Origin: an uncultured Prochlorococcus sp.
GTDB taxonomy: Bacteria > Cyanobacteriota > Cyanobacteriia > PCC-6307 > Cyanobiaceae
Reading direction: 5' to 3'
Length of the DNA stretch: 52,195 bases
NCBI GenBank assembly: GCA_902538225.1
Contig: CACBEF010000007.1
Span: 1 to 52,195 of the forward strand
Shown here: positions 52,175-52,195 of the stretch, in pieces
How the letters are laid out: each line of letters opens with the position of its first letter
Numbering within the stretch: position 1 is the stretch's first letter
Made by a program: the position numbers and the translations under genes
The notes under the pieces: model-generated
Database searches by the model: none
What the model saw: only the letters and a program-made list of their open reading frames with translations
What the model was told of the DNA's origin: nothing

Positions 52175-52195
52175 ATGTCATTAAAATTAGACGGT
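52175..52195 (+). CDS. folD: FolD, first seven codons only
   Basis: The right edge shows ATG and MSLKLDG before the window ends. That opening matches the N-terminus of cyanobacterial methylene-THF dehydrogenase/cyclohydrolase (FolD), and a strong ribosome-binding site precedes it. Seven residues are few, so the identity is probable rather than certain. Confidence 0.6.

Overview
The window looks like chromosomal DNA of a high-light-adapted Prochlorococcus, or a very close picocyanobacterium. The sequence is strongly AT-rich, genes are short and tightly packed, and many use GTG or TTG starts. There are photosynthesis genes (petG, chlI, a lycopene cyclase, a cytochrome cM-like protein, two PAP/fibrillin proteins, a Psb34-like one-helix protein). 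Three small RNAs belong to the picocyanobacterial Yfr1, Yfr2 and Yfr10 families. I saw no tRNA, rRNA, CRISPR array, insertion sequence or prophage.

Layout. 1-14.5 kb is an accessory-like stretch of very small, mostly membrane or secreted proteins. Recognisable genes are a dihydrouridine synthase, a hotdog thioesterase, a membrane-anchored Mrr-type nuclease, a MAPEG protein, two PAP/fibrillins, DUF1330, DUF2470, DUF2839, DUF1499 and OsmC proteins, and a Nif11-like peptide. It also holds a decayed TM2-domain gene (about 9.73-10.04 kb), a candidate sRNA (about 10.8 kb), and a tandem Yfr10/Yfr2 pair (13.3-13.55 kb). 14.5-20.7 kb is a zinc-homeostasis island: znuB, zur, znuC, znuA, a COG0523 (CobW-type) GTPase and a WD40 protein, with a clear Zur-type palindrome in front of znuA. 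20.8-21.4 kb has no conventional gene but holds a terminator-bounded plus-strand unit. 22.3-25.6 kb is the conserved ATP-grasp / alpha-E / transglutaminase-like trio. 25.7-34.3 kb has a cupin-like protein, a pentapeptide protein, a PfkB kinase, an MFS transporter, an alpha/beta hydrolase, and a peptide-type ABC permease with its binding protein. 34.4-52.2 kb is core: hom, sufE, 5-formyl-THF cyclo-ligase, ruvC, chlI, an RNA methyltransferase, cytM-like, petG, rsmD, hisH, trxA, Yfr1, guaB3, gyrA, lycopene cyclase, a GH57 glucan enzyme, leuA, a membrane HD phosphohydrolase and the first codons of folD.

Most interesting points. (1) The zinc-binding protein ZnuA and the neighbouring COG0523 GTPase carry a similar inserted domain of about 110 residues, although one is exported and the other cytoplasmic. 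The GTPase gene also overlaps a WD40 gene, which suggests an extended zinc-scarcity system. (2) Yfr10 and Yfr2 sit in tandem on one strand. The Yfr10 element shares an exact 14-nt motif with Yfr1 in the trxA-guaB spacer, and the Yfr2 element carries a near-perfect complement of that motif. (3) Two transcription units with promoter- or terminator-like signals but no ordinary gene (10.72-10.84 and about 21.0-21.34 kb) deserve RNA-level checking. All calls come from reading the sequence and from recalled family knowledge; no database search was run.
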